Below are positions 30,044 through 44,600 of a DNA stretch of 64,000 nt, piece after piece. Position numbers and translations under genes: made by a program. The notes beneath the pieces were generated by a model, which ran no database searches, was not told where the DNA came from, and saw only the letters and a list, made by a program, of their open reading frames with translations. The stretch spans positions 4,810,914 through 4,874,913 of the forward strand of contig JACTAT010000032.1 in NCBI GenBank assembly GCA_014526335.1, in the 5' to 3' direction. The first letter of the stretch is position 1; every line of letters starts with the position of its first letter. Source of the DNA: Chrysaora quinquecirrha. Its lineage: Eukaryota > Cnidaria > Scyphozoa > Semaeostomeae > Pelagiidae.

Positions 30044-32568
30044 CTTTATTAGAAGAGTGAGTAAAGAATGAAGAATTTGCGATACTTGGTGTTTGGCGAG
30101 TTGATCTCACAGCAGCGGAAAACTATAAAATATTATAACATCATTTCTAATTTATAATTGTACAAATTATATATATAAAAGTAACGTAACTATATTTAAA
30201 GGGTGCGTTCTTTTGAAGCGAATCAGAGATTTGCTTCGCGCTTTTGATTCCACGAAGATTCAACGTGGAATGACAGTTTTAAGAAAAGGTGTCTTTCTCA
30301 AATCTTCATAGTCAATAGAAGTGAGGACTGGTCTGGAAACCTATTGTCATAATTTCTTTTGTTCTATTGAATTCGGCCGCACAACTTGAACGCGCAAATT
30401 ATTATGGTCATGTGATCAAACTGAGGGGACAGCGTTCGAGAATCGACTGCAGAAAACGCTAGGAAAGATCAGGAACGACGAGAAATGTTCAGTTTATCAT
30501 TCAAATTCTTGGATGAAGATAAGTGCAACATCACGTATGATAAGCAGTTCAACTCGGCTGCGGATATAAGCTAATTTCTCCTGAATGGGATCGTTCTTCT
30601 GTACTAAAGACGTCTCTCCCGATGCCAAGAAATAAGAATCAGAGCAAAATTTCCGCTAGGAGAGTTCCGCTATTTCTTTTTAAGCAGGGAAATAGTCAGT
30701 CTTACAAGCTCTATTGTAGCTACAATTAATAAATTGAATAAGAAAATGCAGCAAAGCCATCCAAAAACTAAAATTAGACTTTATAGAGGAAAAACCATTA
30801 TTCGCATATCGTTTACTCGTTCCTATTTTTCGCCCGCTTTTCTCTTTTCGAAAGCGCTCTACCCGAATCGATCACCACACTAGAATTCGAAGACTCTTGA
30901 TCGGAAGAAAACACAGCTAGGGAGAAGAAGGGGAAGAAAGAATTGCTCTCAATTGACAGAGTAAAGGAGAAACTACTGGCTGAAATCCCGCATGTTAGTT
31001 TCTCCCACATCGAGAACAACTTTACCTGCTTGCAGTCTCAAGCGAGGGAAATTTTATTCTTCAAAAAGATGTAGGCCTACGCGATTCAAGGGAGTGAACG
31101 GCCCTGGCTGGAGCTCAAAGTTTGAGGCTGAAAATATTCAATCGATAGAAATCCCTAAAATCCTTTAACGAGAGAGTGACGTCCGCTGATGCGAGAACCT
31201 TCTGGAAATATTAGCGAAATTCTCCCGATCAGGAATAAATTACTTTGGTCTATTTTTTTCCAAACCAAGATTTATTTCCGCATTTCTCTGTACGAAAAAT
31301 AACAGTGAATTTGGAAAGACAAATTTGAAATGTTCACATTTTCAGTATATTCGAGAGAAAAGAAATTGCTCAATTCTAGTGACCGCGTGCTTTCCGAAAG
31401 CTAGCAATCTAAACCATCATGTATTACGTTTATGTACAGTGAATAAACTAAAGCAAAGTTGAATGGGCATAATATTTAAATCAAAAACGCCAAGTTTCGC
31501 AGAGAAATCAAGGATAGTCAGTACATAACGCAAACAGACAAACAATTCCCGTCCCCTCAGTTTGGTCACGTGGCTCGTTAAAATCGAGACAAAGAGTTAA
31601 GACAATAGGCTTCCAGACCAGTCCTCACTTCTATTGACTATGGAAGCAAGTTTAAATGAATTTGCTGTAACAATTAGTATTCAAACATACTTCACGACAA
31701 GGCTCAGTGTAAGGAACATTCAGCTTCGTTTAGTTGAAAAATTAAGTAACTCCAGCCTTCTCAGACCAAAGGTTCCTTATAAAGAAACGTAAGGTAGCGG
31801 GAAAATAAAGGAAATATGGTGCAGAAAGTGGCAAAGACTTACAGCAGTTTTTGGTGACAATTTCTTTCGGAGTTTATCTACACCAACAGCAAGCCATGGA
31901 AATGAAGACTGATCACTTGGTGCAGACGATGGGGATTCTTCAGTTGGGGTAATTTTCTCATCTAAAAAACGATAAAACGATAAAATAAGCAATAAAACGA
32001 CTATAAAGAAAAATTCAGACGAACCTATAGCATACCTCAGCAATTAATTCTGCACTGATATATCTACCAAGGGTATGAAATACTTTTTGATAAACTAATA
32101 TTTTTTTCTTACCAGATAAGGCTCGTTCGATATCTTTCTTGGGTTCTGCAAAATGATTTTCTTCTAGAATAATGAAAGAATCAGCTGTTCTTGCTGGCAG
32201 AGCAGGAGGACCATCGATACGGACTGGGGATTTCTGAAAACGAGAAACAAAACAGGACATCACACATTGCGCTTGTAGGCTGAAAAGAGGAGTGAACCCA
32301 TCGGTATAAACAGGACATTTGCAGCGCTTCTGCTGTTCCATACTTCCTGTTGTTGTCATGGTTAGGCCCATATTCAGAGATTGACATAATCGCTACAACA
32401 ACCAGCGCCATCATCATCATCATGATAATCTTCGTCATCATCATCATCATCATCATCAATATCATCATTATCATCATTATCATCATCATCGTCATCATTA
32501 TCATTATCATCAGCATAACCATTATTATCATCATAACAATCATCGTCATCATCATTATCATCATCATC

Positions 32569-32619
<51 letters not shown>

Positions 32620-32629
32620 CCATAATCAT

Positions 32630-32677
<48 letters not shown>

Positions 32678-35600
32678 TATCATTATAATAACCATCATCA
32701 GTATCATTATCGTCATCATCTTAATCATCACCATCGCCCATATTATCATTATCATCATCATCGTCATAATCGCCTAAATCACCATAATCGTCATCGTTAT
32801 CATCATTATCATCGTCATCATCTCGATCATTGACAGCGTGGTGAGGTCAGAAGTCAGAAGGAATAGAACTAGCACGACCACCACCATCACCACAGCCACT
32901 CTTATCTGTTAAGCATTCATGTTTAGCACGCTCTATGTACTTACCTTTGGTGACCATATTGATTCGTAAACAGATTCTTCTTTCGGTTTACTAGACGGCT
33001 TTTGAACCACTCCATATAAAGCACCTACCAAAATAAAAAAATAGTCGGGCATCAAGAAGAATTGTCGTCTTTCATAAGATAATAGTTTATAAGTAGGTAA
33101 TAGGTAATAGTCTTAACTAAGAAGAGTCGAAGAAAAGATCTAAGTGTGAGAAGTGAAAATTTGAGATACTGAATTTTTTGAGGTGACGCAAGCGCTATCA
33201 TCCTTCTATCTATAAAACTGCTTGAAATTTCTTCTTTTTATCACAGCAGCATGTGGGGATGGGGGGGGTGCAAAAGCAGAAAATTTGATTTCTCTTCGAA
33301 AAATGATGTGTTCTTGTAGGTTTTATTCACTCACTTATAGAAACATTTAGCATCCACACCAGTTTGGATCCCATCCAAAATGTTAACATGGGATATACAC
33401 AGAGCCAGAGAGCCGGCTCTTCTGAACAGATCCAGAACTGGCTCTAAAGAGAGCCAGTAAACGTCCGGTTCAAGAGATCCGGACCAAGCAAATCCAGTTA
33501 ATCCTGTGTAAATGGGGTATAACACATGGTTTCCGGTGCTACATGTGTACTACACGCTTTTTTTATAAGGAACCACTTTATAAGGAACCTACATGGCCCG
33601 AAAATTTAAAGAACTTATACTACTAAAGAGAAAATCACTAAGGAACTTTTCATTGTTGAATATTTTTATGACTGCAAAAAATTAAGAATTAGAAAGGCCG
33701 TTCTATTCATTTGCACTCGCAAATCACATAAATTGTACGTTAAGCATGTATCAAATGTTTCCTTGAGTATTCTCAAGCTCTGCTTACATGCAAGTGTCTC
33801 TCTTTTATTGTTAAGACCACTGTATGTGCCGTTAAAATTAAGGAACTATTAAGGAACTTTTTAAACTACAATTGCCTCAAAAGAGGTCCAAAAATAAGGA
33901 ACTTTAAGAACTAGGCCTTGAGGTAGGTTCCTTATAAAAAAAAGCGTGTAGGTTCCTAGGTTGATACTCCATTATTTTTTCACAGGGCTATACAACAAGA
34001 GAAGTAAGTTGCTTCAAAAATTTCTTACTGAAGTCAGTTTCATCTTTTGCATTGCTAGTCTTCTTTTCCTCAGCAAGTTGAAGTAGAAGCGGAGCTGGCT
34101 TTTCATTCTTATTAGCTGACAATACTGCTTTCTCATTGGCTAGTTGGGGTCTTGTGACTTTGCCACTACTCGGTGAATCAACATTCGAATTCGACACTAG
34201 GATTGTCTCCGCTGAACGATGCTTTGTGATTGGTGGCCTCTCTTTGATAACGGGGTCTTGTGGAAACTTGATCCCGGAGCTTTCCAGCTTTTTTGGTTCA
34301 GTCTTTTCAACAGTGACAATAAATTTTGTTCTGTTAACCAGGCCATCAGATGCTGGCGTTGTTCTGCCGGCTAGGCCCTCCCTTGGAAGAGTCGTTGCTT
34401 TCTTTGGGGCATTATTAACGGACCCTGGAGGGTTTTTACTTTCTTGGAGGCTTGAGTTCTTGATACTAGACCATCTGATGAAGCCGCTGGTTGGGTCTCG
34501 TTTTCTCGGTTAATTACATCACTTCGCTTATTAGGAAAAAGTTTCAGGGGATTTTCGACAAATTCTCTTGGCGCTCTTTCGCCGTCTGGCGATAATCTCG
34601 GATCTTTTACTTTCATATTAGGGGTATCCTGCTTCAACTGACCGCCTCGTAACCAATCAGCCTCTTTTCCAGAGGTCGAGCTGTTATCACATGATTCAAA
34701 TTCAAGAATATCTCTGTGTTTGAGAGGCAAAGGAGGCCTATCGCCATCAACCAAATCGTTCACACTTTTTGATTTTATGAGCTCTTTTTCTGCATGCGTT
34801 TTGTGGTTTTGATCTTTTTTGTTGTAATTAGGTTTTGCTGGGAGAATTGGTGGAGAGAGATCAACTTTGGTATCAACATTAGTACCTTCAATCAGTGTTT
34901 CAAAACTTCTCGATTTGTTAAAAAGTCGATTTTCTTTACTGGATGCATCTGACATTGCTTCCATGCCGACCCCCTGGCTAAGACTAGATGACTTCTTGTG
35001 ACTTACATCGGGTTTCTTGCTTGAAACCGGGGGTTTATTACCAACTGGTGATGGCTGGTTGGCAACCTTTGGCGCCCCTGAAAAAGAATTTTATACCATA
35101 AAACGTCCGTTAGAAATCAAGGTATTTCAAGAGCAGCAGATTTCGCCAATGGACCGGATATATCATGCCACAAATATCGAGTCATAAACTTAAGGCCTGG
35201 CCAAACTAGGAGACAAGTCGCGCGCGACACTGCATTCGGCGTGTTTCACAGGGTGGCTAAACATGCGAGTGACAAGCGAGCAACATGTCCCCTGATTCAT
35301 TTGCAAGTCGCGGAGACAAGAAATGTTTCTGTTGTCTCCAAAAGCATTTGCTTGTCTCTTGCTACAAATTTTGTCGCGCACTACAAAGTTTCCGAGATGG
35401 TTAAACTGGGAGACACTGAGGGGACATCAATGTCGCGCGTGACATGTCTCCTAGTTTTGCCAGGCCGTAAAGTATGCTTCTTTGGCATACTCACCAATGG
35501 AAACATTGACGTAATTTTGGGGTGCCCAGTCCTTCTCGGGAGCTGATTTTTTAATTTCGACTGTACTAAGCTGAGCAGGCTCGAGGGGTGTCGGTAAGCC

Positions 35601-38600
35601 ATTTGTGCTTTCGTGGTTGCTGTCCATCAAATTTATAGGTTTTGGGGTCGTTTTCGGGGCAGCTGAGGATGATGTGCATCTGAAAAAGAAAAATTACACA
35701 TCTGTTTTTAGCTTCAAAACTCTTGCTAACCAAAAGTATACCGTCATGAATAACGTCTCTTTCTAGGGAAAATAAAACTACTTTTCTGCTTTGAAAAACA
35801 TCAAATTTATCGTGCAAAAGGACCTCTTTTAATCGACATTTAATGGGTGGGCATTCTATTGGTTTTTCAAGACAAGATACAAAAGGCTATTGTTCAAAAC
35901 AGTAGGGGATTAGGGGGGCAGGGTGGGCAAATACTCCCCCTAGTTAGTATGTTGAATAGACCTTGCAACTTGCTAAAAAAAAATCGGGATATTAATCGCT
36001 ATTTCTAAAAACAACTCCAAAAATTTATTAGCCTGTTTCGAACAGGTACTGCTTCAAGACTTTCTTGAATTTTTTCATGAAAACATGAAAATAAACTTTC
36101 AGTTTCATTTTAATTGCAAACCGATGAATAGACCTTTTCAAAGACGTCTGGGTCTAACTCGACGTTTTTCTGGAAAATGGTAGATATCTTGTGCAAGGGA
36201 ATCCTCTCCGCGTTCAAAGACCAGAATTGCAGTCGTTTTAGGAGGAATATTGCAGCAAATTTCCGTTTAAATTCACGTTAAATAGGAGGCTTAAGTGAAA
36301 GAAAGGATTCAAGTTCCAGTTTATCTGCTCTAGGAGGCATTCAATCAAGTATTTTCCTTTTTGTGAGTTACTTGCATCTTGTTTCCTGAGTTTCTACTTT
36401 TTTTGAAACATTTACTGTCACAGATTCCTTTTCTCTTTACTCCTGCCATTATTCATGGATTAGAAGTAAAATCTGCTACACTTACTCTCCCAAAGCGATT
36501 GCGATTCCGGTCGTTGCACGCGGAGAAGATTCCCTTGCACAAGATATCTTCCATTTTCCAGAAAAATGTCGCGTCCAACCCAGATCTCTTTGAAAAGGTC
36601 TATTGGCGATCATTTTAATTCCAAACTTTATTTACAAGAAGGCTTTGGGGCTTCAGTACACTGTGGTAAGAATTTCTGTTGTTAGGCCCTCTGGCCGCTG
36701 TTGGCGGCCAATTTGTTCAACTGTCCGGATACTTTCTGAAGGGGAGTGTCAATGAAATTAACAAAGAAACCAAAACAGGTTCGAGCTTACCGTTCCTGAT
36801 CGTTGCCTGTTGTGGTAACCTGGCATTGTTTGTTATAACTGGCTTACCTAAAAAGTCAACAAAGATAGTTGGAGTTTATAGATATTTGCAGCTTGAATTG
36901 ACTGGTAACTCAACTTTTCTAACGGCCTGGTTCCATATACAGTACGTATACAAGTCGGTAAAAGCTGAAGGAGAGCGTCCGACGCCTGCCAATTCGACGC
37001 GAACGTCTTTATGGGCTATTTAACGCAATGGGGTACTTCATATAATTTGTCTATGGGTATGTGCCATCTATACGGCTGGTTATTTGGCCCTGAAATTCTC
37101 CAAGCATGTATAGGATTTTAACATAAACACCATATAAGAGGATGGGATATTGAAGAAAAGTAAAAAAGGCCACTTTATTTAATCAAAGATGAAAATTGCG
37201 TCCAAGATGCTCATAGCACAATTTAAAGTAAAAATAAGGCCTTACAAGTCCTATTATTCTCATTTTCTCCCAATTATTACTCATAATGTAGGGTTTGTTT
37301 CTGCACTACAAGTGAGTGAGTTTGTAAAATCGGACCGGCACACCCCCCTCCATCCATAACACCCCCCTGGGCACTTAACAAAGCCTTAAAGCTTGTAAAA
37401 GGTGAATTCAGCATTGAAGATATTCTTCGCATGGCTCTCCTAAATTTCCTCTGACAATTATTCCGTGTTGCTCCATTGAGGACTGGGACTGGTCTAGCTA
37501 TCAGGAAATGACTGAGTACGCCAGAGGAGGGGGCATCTAACGCCTGCTAATATGACACAAACGCCTGCTAGGCCGTCTAGTTTGTAAAAGGGAATCCAGA
37601 ATTGAAAATATCCCGAAATATCCCGAAGAAAGATTTTAAAACTTACGTGGCTCTCCTAGATTTCCTCTGACAATAATTCCCTGTGTTGCTCCACTAGGGA
37701 CTGGCACAGGTCTAGCTTTCGGCAACGGCTTTCTCGAAACTTTTGGCGATACGTCGAAGTTTTCGTAAATTGGCACGTCCTGGAATGATTTCATCAATAC
37801 ATAAGAAACCATTAATGCCTACATTCAGTAATATATTGCGACTAATGGAGAAATAGAGATTGCGCGGTTGTTGAGCGAAGGCATTTTTATTGTTTTCATT
37901 GCTGTATTGTATACACTTTTTCGACTAAGATAACATTTTTCAAACCTTGAAGATATCGAGTTTTCGATGTTAAAATCGTATAAAGCATCCAAAACTTATG
38001 GGCGTAAGTTTTGCACTCCTAGCGCTTGTACTATTGATTTTATGAGCGTTCAAAGTTCCCGATTCTATAAGGGCTTTGACCGAAAAAAATGGCTTGGGGG
38101 TCATAGAAAAGCTTCTAAATAGTTAATAGTACGTGATTGCTGGGGCATGATTTACTACATGGCTGAAAAATAAGAAGCAAAGATTTCAAGTAACGTAAAA
38201 CAACACTAACCTCAGTCGGAGTGAAGTCAATATTTACATATGGAGCTGCTTCGTGTGGAGATTCCGATAATTTGATTCGTTCGGTAATGAGATCTTTAAA
38301 AACTTCGTATAGATATTCGTATTGCTCCTGTTTCAAAAGACATTCACTTTTCTCATTTTTTTTTTATTATTTAAATACACGATAGACTACACTGAGCTAC
38401 AGGTTTAAATACAAATTACAAAACATTACACATTAATTACGATAACAATTACGAGCACTAGGATAAATTTCTCCACCAAGTGGCACACCAAAATAGATTG
38501 GATTCCAACCTGGACTGCATGATCAGAGAGCCAATGACGTTTACACTGACCTATAGAGCTCAATGAAATCGCAGAATAACTCTCTGAGTCATACTGCCCA

Positions 38601-41600
38601 AGGCTCTCCTCCCGTTTGACTTCTTGTGTTTCGGCTATGTTGAGCCTTCTTCAGCACCATGCATATTTACACATATTTTCTCATGAATGGCGAACGCTAG
38701 AATAGATTTTTTCACAAGTGGCATACCACAATAGATGGATCTTTCCAGGCTCGAGTGCGATTTTTCACCTGTTCTGGCGACATGCTGTGACAAAAATGAT
38801 GGGACAAAGTTCTGCGACAATCAACTTGCGCGGTAAGAAGAATGGGTCCTAGAATTATTCCGAAAACGCGCCAAAACAATGCAAAAAACCGGCTACACGC
38901 TGCGCAATTATTAGTGACAAGCCAAAACATTTCGCGGAAAATTCAACCAAAGAACTTGTTTCCTCAACTCGCAGAACATTTTGTTCGAAAATCTATCCCT
39001 GGCTACAGGTACGATTTGTCATGTCCTGTCGCCATTTCAAGCAAGAGGTCGCACGCGAAGCCGCGGCTTAAAGCCAATCGGTAATAAAATGAATTCGAAA
39101 GTGCAAGATTTACCTTAGATTGTACCATGGCGGGTCGCTGTTTTCTCAACATCATAACGAGGTCGAAAACATTAAAGCTTTCAGGCTGCAAAAAATTGAA
39201 GTTTAAGAAAGAAATAGATAAGCAAAATTGAAAACGATCAACTAAGAAATCCACGTTATTAGGAGATAGGATTAAACACCATACTAGCCCAAACAGGCCT
39301 ACGACCTATAACCCTATAATGATAATTACATACCAATTTTTTAATTATTCTCCTTCCATAGTCAATGGCAACGATTGCACCAGTCCTTCCGCATCCGGCA
39401 CTAATAAAACAACAACAGTGGATTAGACAAAAGTATAACAATCTTTATAAAAACAACTCATTCTTTATAAGTGCTGTGGCGTCTTGTTGTAATCCAGATG
39501 ACTCGTGATGTCAGGAGCTCAGTGTGGTCAGGGTTCGAGCCAAGCCACAGTGAGGTCACCGCCAGGTCAAGGTCTCGATCAGTTAAGCTGTTACTGCAAT
39601 CCAAGCAACTGGCACTAAAACACCATTTCACCTTCACTCTTCGTCATAAGTCATTATCCAGCAGTGGTGTAACGCAGTTTAGGCTCCCTTAGTTCAAGAA
39701 CTTAGGGCCCCCGGCCTAAAAGGGTCCCCGAAAACTTTTTCGTATCATGTTCTATTTGGCCATAATATGCTGAAAGGATTCTTGAGACCATTCCATCAGC
39801 AGTCATTAACCAGGGCACACGTAGCGTACATTTTTCAAAGTTCTAAAGGACATGATTTCATTTCGACCCCCAGTTTATTTCGACCCCCCCTCAATTTAGA
39901 CCCTGAAATCTGTTTCAGCACCTCGCATATTCCAACCCCCCCCCCGCCCAGCAATAAGGCAGCGAAGAGTTAAGAAGACAGTTCAGAATACGGACAACTT
40001 ACCTACAATGTACAAGCACGGGGGGATCATCCCAAGGATGGATTTCTCTCATTAATTCAACAAGTCTTATGATATCTCTTGATGATCTGGGTGCCCCGTG
40101 ATCAGGCCAAGAAGTATAATGAATCTGACTAAGCAGCAACTCTTCCTACAAAGAGACAGATAAAGCAAAATATATCAAGAAAAATATGAGAATTACAGCT
40201 GTAATGCAAAAAGATACCGTATTTATTAAATTGAACATCTCGAGGTTTTCTTTGAAAACACTGCTACAGGATTTCTAACAAGTATATACAGGAAACCAAC
40301 TTTTAGCGGCCTCTATATACGTTGGGATTCCTATATTAGACATAAGCTCCTTAATAAAATCTATATAAATACTATATAAGAGAATTTCAAAAATATAGAT
40401 AACTTTATTTAAACGTTTCGATCTATGATCTTCATCAGTAACTCAAGTTTAAACGTTTCGATCTATGATCTTCATCAGTAACTCAAGTTACTGATGAAGA
40501 TCATAGATCGAAACGTTTAAATAAAGTTATCTATATTTTTGAAATTCTCTTACGTTGGGATTCCTTTAATCCAAAACAGAGGAAAATCAACCTCGTGAAC
40601 ACTCTTGTTCATCGGGCACTTATGATTTGCTCTAAAACACGGCTCGATTCGGAATTCGACAAAAAGGGCTATTGCTATGGAAAACGGCTATCCTGAGGAC
40701 GTCATTTCGGATTGTTTTGGAATAATTGGCAGAGCTAGATCCTCGTTTTATCTCAGCGTTTTGGAATCTGTGCAGACAGAAAGAGCTGGTTTTCTCACTT
40801 GGACTCTTCAATTAATTTCCATTGGTCCTCCCGCTAAAAGCTGATTGGTGTTTAAAACACAATGCTAATTCAGCTTCTCTTTCCCATTTCGAACCGCATC
40901 TGGATATAAAATCCGCCTCAGTTTATTGTATCGGTCAGTTTCTGGCATGCATACTCTGTGGAGTGTCAGACGAATTTAAATGAGTGCCTAATTCATAACT
41001 GAGTGAGAACACTCAGTCAAGAGAGCAGCTCACTTTCACTAACTGAAAGAGAAGTGCTCTTTTCAAGGATGCTTCTTCAACTCTTCAAGCAGAGGTGTTC
41101 CTTTGAGTAAATATACACTACATTCAGAAGAAGGAAGATCCAATGATAAGTAACAAGTTTACATTATAGAAGGAGAACAACATACGGTTCCTAATGTTGC
41201 CTTGATTTGTCTTTCTATCAAATTTTCCTCCAGCGACTTTTGCTTCACCTGTAAACAGCAAAAACCAGTCATTTTAAAATCATACTTTGCAACTGTGTGT
41301 TAGGACTACTTTATAACCGATATGATTCATTTTCAAGGCAATGGTGATTTCAAGATGGAGCCACTCTTGATAAAATAATGATTGATTTTTGGGGCTAAAA
41401 CTCTTTGCTTTGATATCGTGTTTTTGAAAATCTCATGTTGTCCTCTAGTGTCTAAACATGCAGTATTTGCAAAGATCTTGAAGTAATGGGTACAGTAGTT
41501 GTCATTTCATTGTTTCCTAGCACCTATTCGAGTTGTGTTGATTCCTGAAGGCTCTTGCTTGCGATAACTCCTGTTTTCCGGGCATCCCTCACACAAGACT

Positions 41601-44600
41601 CCGCTAATTGCTGTCTACATGGTTGGGTTGTTTCAGTACTTGGTTATCGTATTTTATCTAGTAAAGTATGAGTGCGGTCACAAGGAACCCCACCCCATGC
41701 TTATGAAGACACCCCAGAGCCCCCCAAGTTGATTTTTTAAATCACTACTGTTTCAAGGAACGTAGAGTCTTGCTTCATCAACAAGATCCAAAACATTACT
41801 TTTCATAGTAGCTATCATCCAATTCAGCCTGGAAAAATATCGTCAAAAGCGACGGGTACGACGCAGGAGAATCCTCAAGCAGTTGCTATTGTCAGTGCGC
41901 AGCAGATGTTTTTAAAGCAGGCCCACGTCGATGGCGACGATAAAGAAAATGTTGCGATATCAAAATTTATGTTCCCATTACATCGTAACAGAAGGGAAGA
42001 TAATGTCGTTCAAAAACATTAATTCAAGGTCAAGCTTTTCTGGTCTGTTCTCGTTGACGCAGTCGACGGAACAATGCATAAAAACATATCCCCATTAACG
42101 CATTTTTTATAAGGAAAAACCTTTTATCAGGCACACGGTACACGAATCGGAAAAATGTTACTCAGGGAACTAAATGCAACAAATAGGGACAAACTTGGTT
42201 ACTTACTAAAGTTACTGCTATGTTATCAAACAAGAGATTTTCTCCTTCTAAAGGCCAATATCTTTGACAACGATGCTGCAAGATAAATATTCACTTTTAA
42301 CTTTAGGAAAGTTTATCATTTTCAACAATGGTGTTGTGGTTGGTCCTATCCATTAAATTAACGGTGTTGTGGTGCCCATGGTCTTACTAACATAGCACAT
42401 GGCATCAGGAGTTTAGTGAGGTGCTTCTCAACCAGTAGCGTGATGTTGATCGTCAAGGGTTGATGTATCATGAGTTTATCGAATTCTGATTCCGGGGAGA
42501 CATGATTCATGGTTGGACGGGGATGTGCTGGCCAGATTTCGCAGATCCATCAACTTATAATGTAGACACAGACTTTATTTTATGAATAAAGATAAGCGGT
42601 ATATGACAGTAATAAAATTTTCAAGGCCTTATTATTCCTTTAAATTGTACTATAAACATATTTTATGCAATTTTAAGACTATCTGACTCAAATGAGTGAC
42701 ATTTTGGAGTTTTCTTCGATTTCTCACTCTTTTAATCGGGTTTTTGTTAAAACATACCGATGTTTAGAGAAATTCAGGGCCAAAAACCCACTGAATATGA
42801 GTGGCACATACCCATACCCAACTTATATTAACTACCTCCAGGCTTCCAATATCCTAGTGACTTGCGCCGATTACACCTAATTACTTTTTAATTCAAATAA
42901 GAATCCCTACTTTATATGGCTATATCTGAAAGATGGAAATTAAATGTAGAATACAGGACAACAAAATAATGGATTATCAGAATTTTTTTCCAGAATGACT
43001 TATGTCTGTATCTTCCGTTATCCTAGGGAGAACACTAAGTAGTTCAATCTGGTATCATCTATGTCCCATCTTAGAATCCAGAAAATTTCCCTCTCAAACT
43101 ACACAAAAACTAACAAAAAACCAGAAGAGTTCACAGACGTACTGAGTATAAAGAGATGGAATGGCAATACATCTACTATCCTGCTGGCAGGTCCATTGTC
43201 ATTTGTATTAATTTTGCACCTAGTAGGTAAATTAACATAATACCAACTTACCTTCCCTAATTCAATCTCTTTACATGCCATTACAATTATCTAAAATAAG
43301 AATCGAAAATTAGGAGGAGATTTAGATGCATTCAGCACTTAACCACAGCAAGACCCATGTAAAACTAAAGCCATGCTTTCAGGGGTGCCGGAAGCACGGG
43401 GGCAGCGGGGGCAGCTGCCCCCCTGCCCTCGGAAAAATTGCCAAATTCTTTTATTTTCTTATTGTTCTGCCCAAAAATTGTCGCATCTGCCCCCACCGCC
43501 CTGCATTGCTTCCAGTGCCCTTGCATGCTTTTATGTCTAAATTGCACATTGTCAGAACCAGTTGCCAACTTCTAATCCGCAAATGATTGGGAACTAATTT
43601 ATATCAAATAACCTGTTGACGCTCTGACAGCTAGTTTCTTTTTGACATCAACTAGTCAGCACAGAGTTCCAGAAAGGTGATTAGCTGACAACTGATTCCC
43701 GTCAGTCACAATCACCTGAGCACTATTTCGACTGCAATCAACTGTAACCTATCAGCTCTGACTGGTTGTTGTTTTACGTTTTATGTTGATTTATGACATA
43801 CCTTGATTTTATGTTGCCAGATCATCCTCCAGAAATCATTCACTGTTGATGGAAGAGGGCCTTGTGATGCTATGTAGCCTTTTCTTCCCTCTGGAGACTG
43901 TGAAAAGCATGCCATTATCAATATTTAAGACATTGCAGAATTAAGAATACTGGAACTGATTTTTGAAGGACCATCACCTTGATTATACATTTAGAATATA
44001 ATGATTATTTGGAGAATCCAGGGTACTCCATTGAGGAAAATATCATTCTTGGGGCAAAAGCAGCAGGTAAAATTAACAGCAAGGTGGTAAATAACCAAGA
44101 CCTGTATTAGCAAATAAGGATGCATTCTTCTGCAGCAAATATGAAATTTGCTTTGATTTTTTGATTCTACAAAGACATGGACCATGATTGACGTGACCAA
44201 AAGAGGCACCAAGGCCCCTCCTACATGGATATGTTTCAAAAGTTCCGTTTCATGTCAGGGAAATGTATCAAAAGTTTTGTGTCTACACAAGCGTTTTCAG
44301 AAAGTTTTCGTTGTCCACACGGAAACGATGATGTCATGTTTTCTGAAATTTGAATTTTGAAATTCAATACCAATTAACCATTGAAAGTTATTGTTGTTCA
44401 TGTTTATTGTTGTTGTTGCTGTATTGTTTTCAAATGTTTCTGTTTTCGGTGTCTACATAGAAAACTGGCTCAATGGTACTGGCTGGCAGTTCAATAATAA
44501 ATACTTTATATTAACATAATTACCTTGACATAATTAGCATTTATAAAGTCAGAGCCTTCTATGTTGCTGTTGTTGCTCAGGATTACTCTTGAATGGTCAA

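Noticed and set aside
30813..31019. 68-residue minus-strand frame as a phosphatase exon
   Set aside because: It lies inside the palindromic element and has no acceptor/donor in phase with exon 31843-31961; the exon at 30044-30122 fits better.
32181..32767. Long open frames of poly-Ile, poly-Ser or poly-Met
   Set aside because: They are readings of the ATC microsatellite in different frames; the same occurs at 49.5-50.1 and 60.7-61.1 kb.
36679..37023. 114-residue open frame on the plus strand
   Set aside because: It lies antisense in a phosphatase intron, has no recognised domain and no convincing splice or start context.
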